Source: Pseudomonadota bacterium (GTDB lineage Bacteria > Pseudomonadota > Alphaproteobacteria > Rhizobiales > Xanthobacteraceae). From it: a stretch of 64,000 nucleotides of DNA. The DNA lies in NCBI GenBank assembly GCA_023435725.1, contig JAEYRD010000103.1, positions 1 through 64,000 on the forward strand. The letters are read 5' to 3'. The notes under the pieces were generated by a model, which was not told the DNA's origin, did no database searches, and saw nothing but the letters and a program-made list of their open reading frames with translations. Of this stretch, positions 26,818-35,689 are shown one piece after another (position 1 is the first letter of the stretch; each line of letters begins with the position of its first letter). The position numbers and the translations under genes were made by a program.

Positions 26818-28280
26818 TGACTCAGAGCGATCTCATTCGTGAACTTGTCAACGAGGCATCCGCGCCCGGCGAGGAAGCCGAGCCCTCGGAGCTTCTTGCG
26901 GCAATCGCCGCGGATCCCAGCCCGCTCGTTTCACTCCAGGAATGGGATCGTGGAAATGCTCTCTTTGCGGCTCTGCACCGGGATATTCCTTTTCTGATGC
27001 GGGTGAGGGCAGGCGTTCCCCTGCAAGGAGACGAGCGCGCCCGCTGGGTGCCTCTGCTTCGATGGCTATTCGCGCAACTGCGACAGTGGGATTTCGCTGC
27101 CGATCCTCGACAGGAAAAACTGGCTGCGATCCTGGTCGTGGTGCAAGCTCATGATGGGGACGGAGCATTATGGCGCACCATGCCGACCGGTGTGCTTCAG
27201 AATGCGGCATTAGCTGCGCGCTTTGAGACGCTCGTTGGTGGCTTTAGCATGACCTTCGGCGCGCGGGGCAGCGGTCCCGAACCCATCTGGGAGCGCGAGG
27301 CCGTCGACAGGCTGCTCGTCGTTGAAAGTAATTGCGACTGGGGAAACCTGGGAGATGCATGGCGTCCCTTCCAGGACCTCATCCATGCGTCGGCGCTCCA
27401 ATGCCAGGCTGTGCGTTTTCTTGCTCATGCTGACGTCTCGCGCCTCGCGAAAGCCATCGTCAACGTGAAACAGGTAGCAGTCGCTATGTTGGTGGCGCAA
27501 ATTCTCGACACACAACAGCGGCTGCTGCTCGCCTTGGCGAGCGACAATCATTTCATTGAGTTTGCTTGCGCCTATGTGACGCTCAATGGCCGACGTCGAC
27601 GACCGACGTCACTTGCCGATGACGCCGGCATCTTCACTCAGCTTCTTGCAAAGGTTGCTTTGGACACAGTGCGTTGGCGTGGCTGGATGTCGGTTTTCAA
27701 TGCTTATCCAGTCCGCTATCCAGCTCTCCATCCATCTCTCGGTGAAGCCTTGGCCAATGCGAAAGAAGCCGCCATTGATGCGTATGTCGAATCGATCAAT
27801 CTGTTTCCTCATCCGGTTAAACACGTGGATGAGGGTCGGCGAAATGTCGCAATTTGTTTGCGGGCATTTCGCGCTCGCGCCTCGGACGAACAGAGAAAGC
27901 TGTTGTGGCAACGCGCCCATAAGCGGTGGTTGGCATGGGAGTTTGATGCGGCCAGCAACAATACCCATTTGCTGGGAATAAGTCGGTCAGAGATTGACTA
28001 TGCAATTGTTGGATTCGCCGTGGAATGCCTCGACGGTACCGAGCAAACGCAAAGGTTGACACGGACTGGCTTAGAACTGCACGCCATGGAACACGTCTGG
28101 TACAAGTTGGAGACGGATATCAAGAGCGCCTGGTTTCGCGTGCTGTCAATCTTTCAACCTTACGCTCACGCCATGCAAGTGGGAGCTTCGATAGAAGACT
28201 GGCTCACGGAGACACGCGTTTATTATCCGTCTGAGATCGCCAATGTTCCATATCTTAAGCTGCGCTATCCGTCCGACTAG
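26817..28280 (+). CDS. Unknown protein, middle gene of SIR2 operon
   Basis: A 487-residue, mostly helical protein that I do not recognise. It has no clear catalytic motif, membrane segment or signal peptide. The start is most likely the GTG at 26817, which overlaps the preceding TAG stop by one base (TAGTG); longer frames would overlap the upstream gene by 147 bases. The SIR2 gene follows after 18 bases, so all three are probably one transcript. Inference: a sensor or scaffold of the same system. Confidence 0.65.
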   Translation: MTQSDLIRELVNEASAPGEEAEPSELLAAIAADPSPLVSLQEWDRGNALFAALHRDIPFLMRVRAGVPLQGDERARWVPLLRWLFAQLRQWDFAADPRQEKLAAILVVVQAHDGDGALWRTMPTGVLQNAALAARFETLVGGFSMTFGARGSGPEPIWEREAVDRLLVVESNCDWGNLGDAWRPFQDLIHASALQCQAVRFLAHADVSRLAKAIVNVKQVAVAMLVAQILDTQQRLLLALASDNHFIEFACAYVTLNGRRRRPTSLADDAGIFTQLLAKVALDTVRWRGWMSVFNAYPVRYPALHPSLGEALANAKEAAIDAYVESINLFPHPVKHVDEGRRNVAICLRAFRARASDEQRKLLWQRAHKRWLAWEFDAASNNTHLLGISRSEIDYAIVGFAVECLDGTEQTQRLTRTGLELHAMEHVWYKLETDIKSAWFRVLSIFQPYAHAMQVGASIEDWLTETRVYYPSEIANVPYLKLRYPSD

Positions 28281-28298
28281 CCATCAATCTAGTAGAAC

Positions 28299-31200
28299 AT
28301 GCAATTTTCTCGTGTCATGACGGCAATGCGCTTTCTGCCCGCCGGGCCAGACGTTCCGCTCGAATTGGTGTCCGCCCAGGAAAGGGGGCAGACCATCTTT
28401 ATCTGCGGCGCTGGCGTATCGCGCGGGGCGGGACTGCCGCTGTTTCGAGGGCTGGTCGAAAGGGTTTACGAGACGCTCGGCGAAGATTGGAATCTGCATC
28501 CGGCGGAACGCGAGGGAATGCGTTCCGGCGGCGAACTCGCAGGTCAGTATGATCGCGTGTTGCGCTGTCTTGAGCGCAGGCTCGCCGCATCGGACGCCCC
28601 TCGTAACCGGGGGATGCGCGAACGTATCCGTGCCGCCGTTCGCAGTGTCCTGGCGCCGCCTGAGGGCGCGGATCTGTCCAATCATCTCGCGGTGCTGGAG
28701 TTGTCGCGGGACGCGGAGGGTCGCAACCGGATTCTCACTACCAACTTTGATACACTGTTCGAACGCGCGTGGTACGACAAACATCAATCCGCCATTGCCA
28801 CGCACGCCGGCATGGCGATGCCGCAGCCAAAGGTCGCGGCCTGCACGGGCGTCTTGCATTTGCACGGGCGGCTCGCCGATCCACGGCCCGAATTGCAGGC
28901 GTTCGAGACCGACCTCGTATTGACCAGCGCAGAATTCGGCGACGCCTACCTGCGGTCCGGCTGGGCATCACGCTACATCTACGACCTCGTGCGCGCTTAC
29001 ACGGTGGTGCTGGTTGGCTACCAGGCCGATGACCCGCCAATGCGCTATCTGCTGGAGGCTTTGGAGGCCGATCGCGAACGCTATCCCGATTTGCAGAAAG
29101 TCTACGCTTTCGCTTCGTGTCCGCTTGGTCAGGAAGAGCTTGTCCAGGCGCTCTGGCTCGCCAAAGGCGTCAAACCGATCCTCTATACCGTCAACGGTGA
29201 CGGCCACTCGGCCCTCTATGCAAGCCTGCATGAATGGCGCAGCTATGCCGACGATCCAACCGCCTGGCGCCGACAGCGTCTGCAACCAATTCTCGCTGTG
29301 ACGCCTGCCGCCGCAGGGGAAGCGCGGGTGCAGGAATGCGTGAGCCTCCTTGGCCACGGTGATGCTTGCCAATTGCTCGGAGAACTCTCGCCCGCCGCTG
29401 CATGGCTTCCGGTTCTTGCCGAAAGACGTGTGTTTGATCGTGGCAAGGATTTGCCCGGCGAATGGATCGCAAAACACATTGACGATCCCGCCATGATCCA
29501 GTCCTGTGCCGCGTTGGACTCATTCGATGATCAAATACGCTGGTACGTTGGCCGGGCGCTGAAAACTGAGCAGGCCAGCATATCGCCGCTTCAGGCGCGC
29601 GCATGGCGATTGATGCTCACGGCAAAGCGACCGACGCACGTCGATTCGATTGACGATAGCTGGTTTCAGACTGCTCCGGCGATCAAGCGGGGGCAGGCCG
29701 ACTTTGGATCGCGCCGGCTGATCAGCCGGATTTTGCGGCCGCGTCTCGCGATCAGCAAGATCATTCCCTTGCAAGATGATGCCGCCGAAGCCGACCCGCC
29801 TGAAAAACTTGGTGATCTTTTGCGTCTCGAGTTCAACCCCGCAGAGCATCCATCTGCCGCGGACATCCTGGCCGTGTGGCCAAAAGAGATCGAGCACGAA
29901 CTGGCGCTCTTCCGAACTCTCGAGCGCGCACTGTTGGACGCCCTGGAGGAGGCCGAAGACCTCGGATTTCTCGCTGACTGGGATCGGACCAGTTACGATG
30001 TGCCATCTGTTGCGCCTCATGCGCAAAATGCCATCCGTGATGGATTCTATCCGATCACCCGTGTTGTGGCTGATCTCTGGACCCGTATCGCAACGCGCGA
30101 TCCGGCGCGCGCCCGCAGCCTCGCTCGAGCGTGGAACGACGCACCTTACTTGCTGCTCAAGCGATTGGCGCTGTTCGCCCGCGAACATTCCGCCTTTTCG
30201 CCGGCCGACGCCGCGTCACTGGTCAATAACCTCGAAGAGACAGTGTTCTGGGGAAATGCCCGCGTTGAGATCATGCGTCTTCTTGTCTCGCGCTGGTCGC
30301 AATTCAGCGACGTGGATCGTCTGGCGGTCGAAAGCCGAATCCGCGCCGGCGAGCCTCGCCACCTCCATGCGTCGGATGCCTTCGACAGCGAGGATGAATG
30401 GCAGTCGATCCTCGATGACTCGATCTATCGACGTCTCAAGCGCATCGAGGTTGCAGGCGGGACGTTAACGGGGGAGAGCCAACGAATCGTTGCCGCAATT
30501 GCGGCGCGGCACCCGACCTGGAAGCCAGGTCCGGCAGACCGCGACGATTTTCACTTCTGGCACGAAATCCGTTCCGGGCCAGATGGTCAGCCCGGATTGC
30601 TAGCCAATATCACAGACGATCGGCTCGTGCAGGAGGCGATGCGTCTCCAACGCGAGCAATACTACGAGCAAGGCGATGTCTGGCGCGTATTCTGTGCCGC
30701 GGATCCGGAGCGGGCATTGCACGGTCTTGAGCTTGAGGCCGCCAACGGTCGATGGGACGGAGAAGCATGGCGTTGTCTTCTCTCGGTAGCCGCCGACAAG
30801 GGAGAGGCGGCATTTCAGCATGCACTGGCCGACCTGCTCCTGCGCATGCCTGCAGCTTCGTTTGGTCAGATATTGACGGCGGTCACTTCATGGCTCCAGC
30901 GCAGACGCGATATCCTGTCCGTCACGGATATATCAGGCGGCGCGCGTTTTCTGCTACTTTGGGATCGTTGTGCCGATCTGGCATACTTGCCCGAGAGGGA
31001 AGCGGATGCAGCCGGGAAGAACAGCCGTGATCTGGCGACCGAAGCGCTCAACAGGCCAGGAGGTGTACTGGCCTGGTCGCTGATCGATGCGCTCGGCACG
31101 CCAAAACCCGAGAGGAACGCTGGCCTCGATCCGGCGCTACGTCCGCGGTTTGACCGGGTTGCCGCGGCTGAGGGATGGCCGGGATTGTTGGGACGAGTGA

Positions 31201-32030
31201 ATTTGGCACGGTCTCTTGCCTATCTCGATGCCATCGATCCCGCCTGGGTCGCAGCGAACCTAGAGCCCCGTCTCGCCTGGGGCCACCCGGAAGCTTTGCC
31301 GCTCTGGCGGTCTTACGCGGGAGGTGGCATTGGCTCGTCACGGCTGTTTAACGCGTTGAAACCCGCCATGCTGGCTGCATTCGAACGGCTGGAACTTTCC
31401 GATGATGAATTCGAGGGACTGATTTCGAAACTGCTCAGCGTCGCCGCATGGCACCAACGCGGTGAAGAACCGCAATACAATCTGTCCGCTGCTGAGCTCC
31501 GGCGAGCCTTGGCCGTGGGACCGCCTTCGGTGCGACGCAACGTGTCCTGGAATCTTTGGCGCATGATGGCGAAGCCACACGGTGTTAAGGGGGATGCAGA
31601 TGGCGATGAAGGTGCCGTGGTTGACAGGCCAACATGGTGGCGCACCGTGATCGGGCCGCTCTTTCGCGATATCTGGCCACTCGACGCGCGGCTCCGGTCC
31701 AAGAGCTCGACGCGGAATTTTGTCATGATGGCACTTGAATGCGAGGCCGCGTTTCCCGAGGCCGTCGAGGCCATTCTCGACCTGGTCGTGCCATACGAAC
31801 TCCACCAGCTGGCACATTCGCTGCGGCTAGAGGACAAGCACAGCGCCTTGGTTCAGCAGCATCCGCGCGCCTTTGTCAGGCTGGCCAACGCACTGATCGA
31901 CCCAGTGGCTTTTCGCGTCCCAGGTGATCTCGGGACTTTCCTGCAAGAATGCGTTGTCGCGGATCCGGTTGTCGCGGGCGATCCGGCCTATGTCCGCCTG
32001 AATAGCCTTCGGCGGCAGCGGAGCGCTTGA
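28299..32030 (+). CDS. Large SIR2-domain protein, candidate NADase defence effector
   Basis: A 1243-residue protein. The SIR2 fold occupies about residues 20-320: GAGVSRGAGLPLF near 37, ILTTNFDTLFERA near 146, the catalytic His in VLHLHGRL near 187 and VVLVGYQADDPPMRYLLE near 240. These match the STALD-type SIR2 of defence-associated sirtuins, which deplete NAD+ when phage infect. The remaining 900 residues are a long helical region without recognised motifs, perhaps the sensor. It is third in the operon with the VPA1262-like and unknown genes. The ATG at 28317 is an alternative start. Confidence 0.8.
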   Translation: MQFSRVMTAMRFLPAGPDVPLELVSAQERGQTIFICGAGVSRGAGLPLFRGLVERVYETLGEDWNLHPAEREGMRSGGELAGQYDRVLRCLERRLAASDAPRNRGMRERIRAAVRSVLAPPEGADLSNHLAVLELSRDAEGRNRILTTNFDTLFERAWYDKHQSAIATHAGMAMPQPKVAACTGVLHLHGRLADPRPELQAFETDLVLTSAEFGDAYLRSGWASRYIYDLVRAYTVVLVGYQADDPPMRYLLEALEADRERYPDLQKVYAFASCPLGQEELVQALWLAKGVKPILYTVNGDGHSALYASLHEWRSYADDPTAWRRQRLQPILAVTPAAAGEARVQECVSLLGHGDACQLLGELSPAAAWLPVLAERRVFDRGKDLPGEWIAKHIDDPAMIQSCAALDSFDDQIRWYVGRALKTEQASISPLQARAWRLMLTAKRPTHVDSIDDSWFQTAPAIKRGQADFGSRRLISRILRPRLAISKIIPLQDDAAEADPPEKLGDLLRLEFNPAEHPSAADILAVWPKEIEHELALFRTLERALLDALEEAEDLGFLADWDRTSYDVPSVAPHAQNAIRDGFYPITRVVADLWTRIATRDPARARSLARAWNDAPYLLLKRLALFAREHSAFSPADAASLVNNLEETVFWGNARVEIMRLLVSRWSQFSDVDRLAVESRIRAGEPRHLHASDAFDSEDEWQSILDDSIYRRLKRIEVAGGTLTGESQRIVAAIAARHPTWKPGPADRDDFHFWHEIRSGPDGQPGLLANITDDRLVQEAMRLQREQYYEQGDVWRVFCAADPERALHGLELEAANGRWDGEAWRCLLSVAADKGEAAFQHALADLLLRMPAASFGQILTAVTSWLQRRRDILSVTDISGGARFLLLWDRCADLAYLPEREADAAGKNSRDLATEALNRPGGVLAWSLIDALGTPKPERNAGLDPALRPRFDRVAAAEGWPGLLGRVNLARSLAYLDAIDPAWVAANLEPRLAWGHPEALPLWRSYAGGGIGSSRLFNALKPAMLAAFERLELSDDEFEGLISKLLSVAAWHQRGEEPQYNLSAAELRRALAVGPPSVRRNVSWNLWRMMAKPHGVKGDADGDEGAVVDRPTWWRTVIGPLFRDIWPLDARLRSKSSTRNFVMMALECEAAFPEAVEAILDLVVPYELHQLAHSLRLEDKHSALVQQHPRAFVRLANALIDPVAFRVPGDLGTFLQECVVADPVVAGDPAYVRLNSLRRQRSA

Positions 32031-32110
32031 GTCAAGAATTGCCCGACGAATTGGCGGCCATGGTTGTTAGTTGAAGTTTGCTCTTGTTCGTGGGTTCACG
32101 CTCACATCGC

Positions 32111-32371
32111 CTAATCGGCACTTCCGATCATATCCTTTCGCGCGATTTCGACTCGTCTATCGAGATATTTGGCGAGATCAACAAGATGGACGCCCCTTGC
32201 AGCCTTCTGGCTGATTTCGATACGGACAAGCGGAAGCGCAATCTCTCCGCATGAAATTTTCTGCACCAGCTTGGTTGTATTCAGGTGGGGAAAGTAGTCG
32301 CGACAGACCTCATTGATCGGGATGATCGCCTTGCCGCCATACTGTGCCATCAACAGAAATGCGGTATTCAT
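32111..32371 (-). CDS. PrtN-like (pyocin activator family) protein
   Basis: An 86-residue protein: MNTAFLLMAQYGGKAIIPIN, then CRDYFPHLNTTKLVQKISCG, IALPLVRIEISQKAARGVH and LAKYLDRR. This is the pattern of the pyocin activator PrtN family, small DNA-binding regulators found in phage-derived regions. It is convergent with the SIR2 gene. Its target is unknown; an excision or cargo-control role would be inference. Confidence 0.78.
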   Translation of the reverse strand: MNTAFLLMAQYGGKAIIPINEVCRDYFPHLNTTKLVQKISCGEIALPLVRIEISQKAARGVHLVDLAKYLDRRVEIARKDMIGSAD

Positions 32372-32712
32372 CGGTCAAGCTCGCGCCGTCAGCAACAATC
32401 TGCTTACGATGGCGCGAGCAACACGCCAGCGCCAGAAGCCATCAAAGCGCCGAAAGCTGCTCCGTGAAAGGGGGAGCGGCGGTGCGGGCGGTGAATGGCG
32501 GTTTTGGCGATGAAAAGGAAAGAATCGGCAAGCCTTAAGCGCAATTTGCGTTGGGACGTCGGCTTCTCAGCGAATGGCCATGGCCAGCGCCAATCGTGAG
32601 TTTGCCCCCATGTCAGGGTTGTCATCGCTTGCCGAGCCTTGCATTGAGCTTGTCAGAGCAGCCGGACTCACCGTAACAGACCACATTGATGGTTCGCTGC
32701 CGGACAGATGAC
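32372..32712. other. Intergenic gap, no gene seen
   Basis: Short frames only. The divergent promoters of the PrtN-like gene and the small gene at 32713 should lie here, but no clear boxes stand out. Confidence 0.4.
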
Positions 32713-32901
32713 ATGACGCCTGATTTTGCGCTCCTTCCAAAGGCCGGATTTGCTATTGAGATCGATGGTCGCATCAAAACTGAATTCAGCACCAAGGAGG
32801 GCGCCGAAAGCGGAGCGGTGGAATTGAAACGTCGGTTTCCGATGCTTCAGATTCGCGTTTATGACGCTGCCACGAAGTCGCGACATGAGGTCTCGTCGTA
32901 A
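32713..32901 (+). CDS. Small hypothetical protein
   Basis: A 62-residue protein: MTPDFALLPKAGFAIEIDGR, then KTEFSTKEGAESGAVELKRR and MLQIRVYDAATKSRHEV. It has regular alpha/beta spacing and charged/hydrophobic alternation that suggest a real fold. Similar short proteins are frequent in Bradyrhizobium genomes. An ATG 27 bases upstream is possible. No function is known. Confidence 0.5.
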   Translation: MTPDFALLPKAGFAIEIDGRIKTEFSTKEGAESGAVELKRRFPMLQIRVYDAATKSRHEVSS

Positions 32902-32992
32902 ATTCCGATACGCCCGTCCGCGGGACGTTCAACGCGATTTTCGCCGTTGGCGGCCGATATGCGGAAACCGCCGCGGAGCCGAAGGCGTGGAA

Positions 32993-33553
32993 CTATCTCA
33001 TGGCTCTTACGCGATTGCGGACAACCGCGGCGTGACCCTGATAGACTTGGCAATCTAGCGCGAGCTTGTAAAACTCTTCGGCAGTCGCCTCAGTGTCGGC
33101 CAACAAGCCGAATTTCCGTGTAAGATCCCGCGCCAAGGCGCCCAACTCCAATGCGTCGCTTGGCCCGACGTGGCCATATGATTGGGCCTTCTGAGAAAAC
33201 GTCGCAATCACGTCGCTCGGAAGCTCCGCACCTGAAAGAAAATAGCGGAGATGTTCGAGGAAGTTCGGATGGCGGTAAATGTCGTCGCCAGTCGTTTTGT
33301 TTCGTTCAAAAAGTGCTCGGTACGACCCTTTGATGCGTCCAGTACGAAACGAGGGATCCTCGAAATATCTCAACCGCACCTCGGGGATTGCCTTTCGCTG
33401 CAGCAACGATCTCATGAGCGCCAGGGCAAGTTCCCCATTGCGCGGAGCTACGTCATAATTGCCAAAGAGCTCCTCCTGGCGAAGCCTGATCTCTTTTAGG
33501 ATATGTGCTTCCTCGGGCGCCAGCGCGAAGGCCCCAATGACTAATTCGGTCAA
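32993..33553 (-). CDS. Unknown protein, last gene of a four-gene operon
   Basis: A 186-residue protein that I do not recognise. It is soluble, with helical segments such as EEAHILKEIRLRQEELFGNY and LARDLTRKFGLLADTEATAE. Its start overlaps the stop of the upstream gene (four bases, ATGA), so the two are translationally coupled. It follows a Cys-cluster protein, a membrane protein and a nucleoid-associated-like protein on the same strand. Confidence 0.65.
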   Translation of the reverse strand: MTELVIGAFALAPEEAHILKEIRLRQEELFGNYDVAPRNGELALALMRSLLQRKAIPEVRLRYFEDPSFRTGRIKGSYRALFERNKTTGDDIYRHPNFLEHLRYFLSGAELPSDVIATFSQKAQSYGHVGPSDALELGALARDLTRKFGLLADTEATAEEFYKLALDCQVYQGHAAVVRNRVRAMR

Positions 33554-34209
33554 GCTGATCTCCCTTCCGTTCGCGCGGCTATCTGCTCTTTTGGCGGTAA
33601 ATGGCCAAGTCTGATGGCTTGCTTACGTTGCGCTGGCGTTAGCGCGCGCCAGAAGAAATACACCTTGTCGGTAGCCATTTCCCGTAAGTCCGCCGCATGC
33701 TGTTTCTTGCGCAGCGTAATGTTGAAAAAGGACGGAGAATGATCGATGCGGTTGCGCCGAAGTCTCCAGAACACGACGAATGCCTGTTTCGGCGTGAGTT
33801 TTTTATTCTTTCGATAATAGGCGAGCGCATTTTCGAGGATGCTGGATTGCTCGGCGCGGGCGAGTGTCTCGAGTGCTTTGATGCATGAATTTAACCGCAT
33901 CTGCTGCGTGAGCTTGTCCAGCCATTTCTTGGCTTCCTTGGGAGTGAGGCGGCGGCTTCCTTCGTAGACTGCGACATCAAATTGCAAGATGCAGTGCGAA
34001 CCAACCTGTAAAACGTGCCCCGTGAATCTATTGCCAATTTCAAAATGATATCGCAGGCCATCTTGGCCGCATAGCTCACAAATTTCGCAAGGCTCCTCGT
34101 GATCTTCGGTACTTCCGGTGAAATACCATTCCTCGAACGCCCTCGGCAGCGTGTCTCCAACCGAAAGCGGCAGGATGCTGTCTCGAACACGTTGGGAACA
34201 AGATTGCAT
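33550..34209 (-). CDS. Zinc-finger-like unknown protein
   Basis: A protein of about 219 residues. A Cys cluster EEPCEICELCGQDG near residue 40, with a later Cys in QVGSHCILQF, suggests a zinc site. A middle helical part (LTPKEAKKWLDKLTQQM) and a basic C-terminus (LTPAQRKQAIRLGHLPPKEQ) follow. I use the ATG at 34209; a start at 34368 would overlap the coding end of the upstream membrane gene by about 110 bases. Its end overlaps the next gene by four bases. Function unknown; DNA or RNA binding is a guess from the zinc site and basic tail. Confidence 0.62.
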   Translation of the reverse strand: MQSCSQRVRDSILPLSVGDTLPRAFEEWYFTGSTEDHEEPCEICELCGQDGLRYHFEIGNRFTGHVLQVGSHCILQFDVAVYEGSRRLTPKEAKKWLDKLTQQMRLNSCIKALETLARAEQSSILENALAYYRKNKKLTPKQAFVVFWRLRRNRIDHSPSFFNITLRKKQHAADLREMATDKVYFFWRALTPAQRKQAIRLGHLPPKEQIAARTEGRSA

Positions 34210-34255
34210 GGCTCTGAGGCGCGCTCCTAGCTCAAAATCCCGAGGCGTCTCGCAG

Positions 34256-35689
34256 TTACGGCGGCTTCGTCGGAGGTGGCGGAACTGGTGGCTGGCTCGG
34301 CCCGGCGCCTGCGGCAGGGCTAGAAGGCGCGGGCGCCGCATCGCATAGGGTGTGCACACCTGCGGCAATGAGAGCTATGACCAACACTGCATAGACAACA
34401 AACAGCACGCCACGAGTTTCCCGATAGTTCTTCATCGCCTGTTCGATAGGCGTTTCTGCGATTTCTTCCCGCTCGCGAACGGAGATGTAATTATAGAGGC
34501 TTTGCATCCAGCTCCGCCGGGAAGAGGCCTGGCTTTGGAAGAATGCACCATTGATCCGCCACTGCAACGCGAACGACAAGGCGACGAATATCGCGGCAGC
34601 AAAGTAGAACAGAGAGGAGATGAGAGGACCCGGCGTCTTGGCCGCATCGCCCAAAATCTTCAATACGAAAGGCGCCGCCGAGACGGCCAGATCTCGCCAG
34701 AGCGTCGCTGCGAGATCCTGCGCGCGTTGCGCCACCTTTTGGGTTTCATCAATAACGGTCTTGCGAAGGTCAGCGAGTGCCTTCAGGGTCTCGCGGCTCG
34801 ATGATTGGACATGAGCTTCATAGGCAGCCTTGGCTGCTTCGAGGGCCTGGTCCAACGTTGTGACGAGATCTTGTTGAGGACGGCTCGCCCGGGCCAGCTC
34901 GCCTGAAAAGAGCAGGTGGCGGGCCTCGATATCCGTCCCCGACAGAAAAACCCAGTAGGCGGCTTCAGTCAGTCTCGAGCGGGCACCGGGCAGGGCGGGG
35001 TCATCGGCCTTAATGCGGTAGATCGGAGGTGTCGCTGTCGCCTGCAGCCAGACTTGGCCATCCTCGAGCCAGACGCGGGAGACGAGACCGCCCAATAATC
35101 TGCGCGCAGCAATTGCTTCCCACGCTTGATACGCCGGCGATGCAGCCGCTGGCGCGGTCAACAACATCCAGGGACTGAGATCGGTGGCGACCTCACGATC
35201 CGGAACAAAGTCACGGACATAACGAGTTGGGTCGATGCGACCAGCCAAGGATTCCGGGGGCGGGACCGGTTGTGCTAAGTTCCACGAACAGACTTCCAAT
35301 CCTCGCGCGCGAAAGTCTTGAGTGGAATTGAAGTCGACGATCGCGAGACGTGGCAGGATAGTCCGTTGCGTCAAATAATGTGGAATGCCTGATTGGAATA
35401 TAAAAAAGGCGCAAGCATCAGTGGCTGGCTTCCCAAGTGTGATCACCACCTCGCGCGCCGCATCGAAGACATCACCCGCGACGAGATCGCCACCGAGAGC
35501 CGGATTGTAGACTTGCAATGACGAGAACGGCGGCGGGACGTCGTCGGCAAAGGCGAGCCACGCCACTTGCGCATCGGTCGACGGCAGCCGCCCTCGCAAC
35601 ACGAGGGCGTCAACACGTTCGTCGGCCGAGGCGCGGTTCGCGACTAGCTCACGAACGCGTTCGACCAGATGTGCTGAGCTCGACGTCAT
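34256..35689 (-). CDS. Unknown protein with two C-terminal membrane segments
   Basis: A 477-residue protein. The first 300 residues are soluble and contain no known motif. A coiled-coil stretch (LDQALEAAKAAYEAHVQ) precedes two membrane segments near residues 365-385 (LFYFAAAIFVALSFAL) and 425-445 (VLFVVYAVLVIALIAAGV), and a proline-rich tail ends it. The start overlaps the end of the upstream nucleoid-associated-like gene by 41 bases. Soluble sensor plus membrane hairpin is a common layout for abortive-infection effectors; that is an inference here. Confidence 0.65.
   Translation of the reverse strand: MTSSSAHLVERVRELVANRASADERVDALVLRGRLPSTDAQVAWLAFADDVPPPFSSLQVYNPALGGDLVAGDVFDAAREVVITLGKPATDACAFFIFQSGIPHYLTQRTILPRLAIVDFNSTQDFRARGLEVCSWNLAQPVPPPESLAGRIDPTRYVRDFVPDREVATDLSPWMLLTAPAAASPAYQAWEAIAARRLLGGLVSRVWLEDGQVWLQATATPPIYRIKADDPALPGARSRLTEAAYWVFLSGTDIEARHLLFSGELARASRPQQDLVTTLDQALEAAKAAYEAHVQSSSRETLKALADLRKTVIDETQKVAQRAQDLAATLWRDLAVSAAPFVLKILGDAAKTPGPLISSLFYFAAAIFVALSFALQWRINGAFFQSQASSRRSWMQSLYNYISVREREEIAETPIEQAMKNYRETRGVLFVVYAVLVIALIAAGVHTLCDAAPAPSSPAAGAGPSQPPVPPPPTKPP

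Noticed and set aside
25186..32030. Thoeris or SIR2-HerA assignment
   Set aside because: No TIR gene or HerA-type ATPase is in the operon, and the SIR2 protein is far larger than ThsA.
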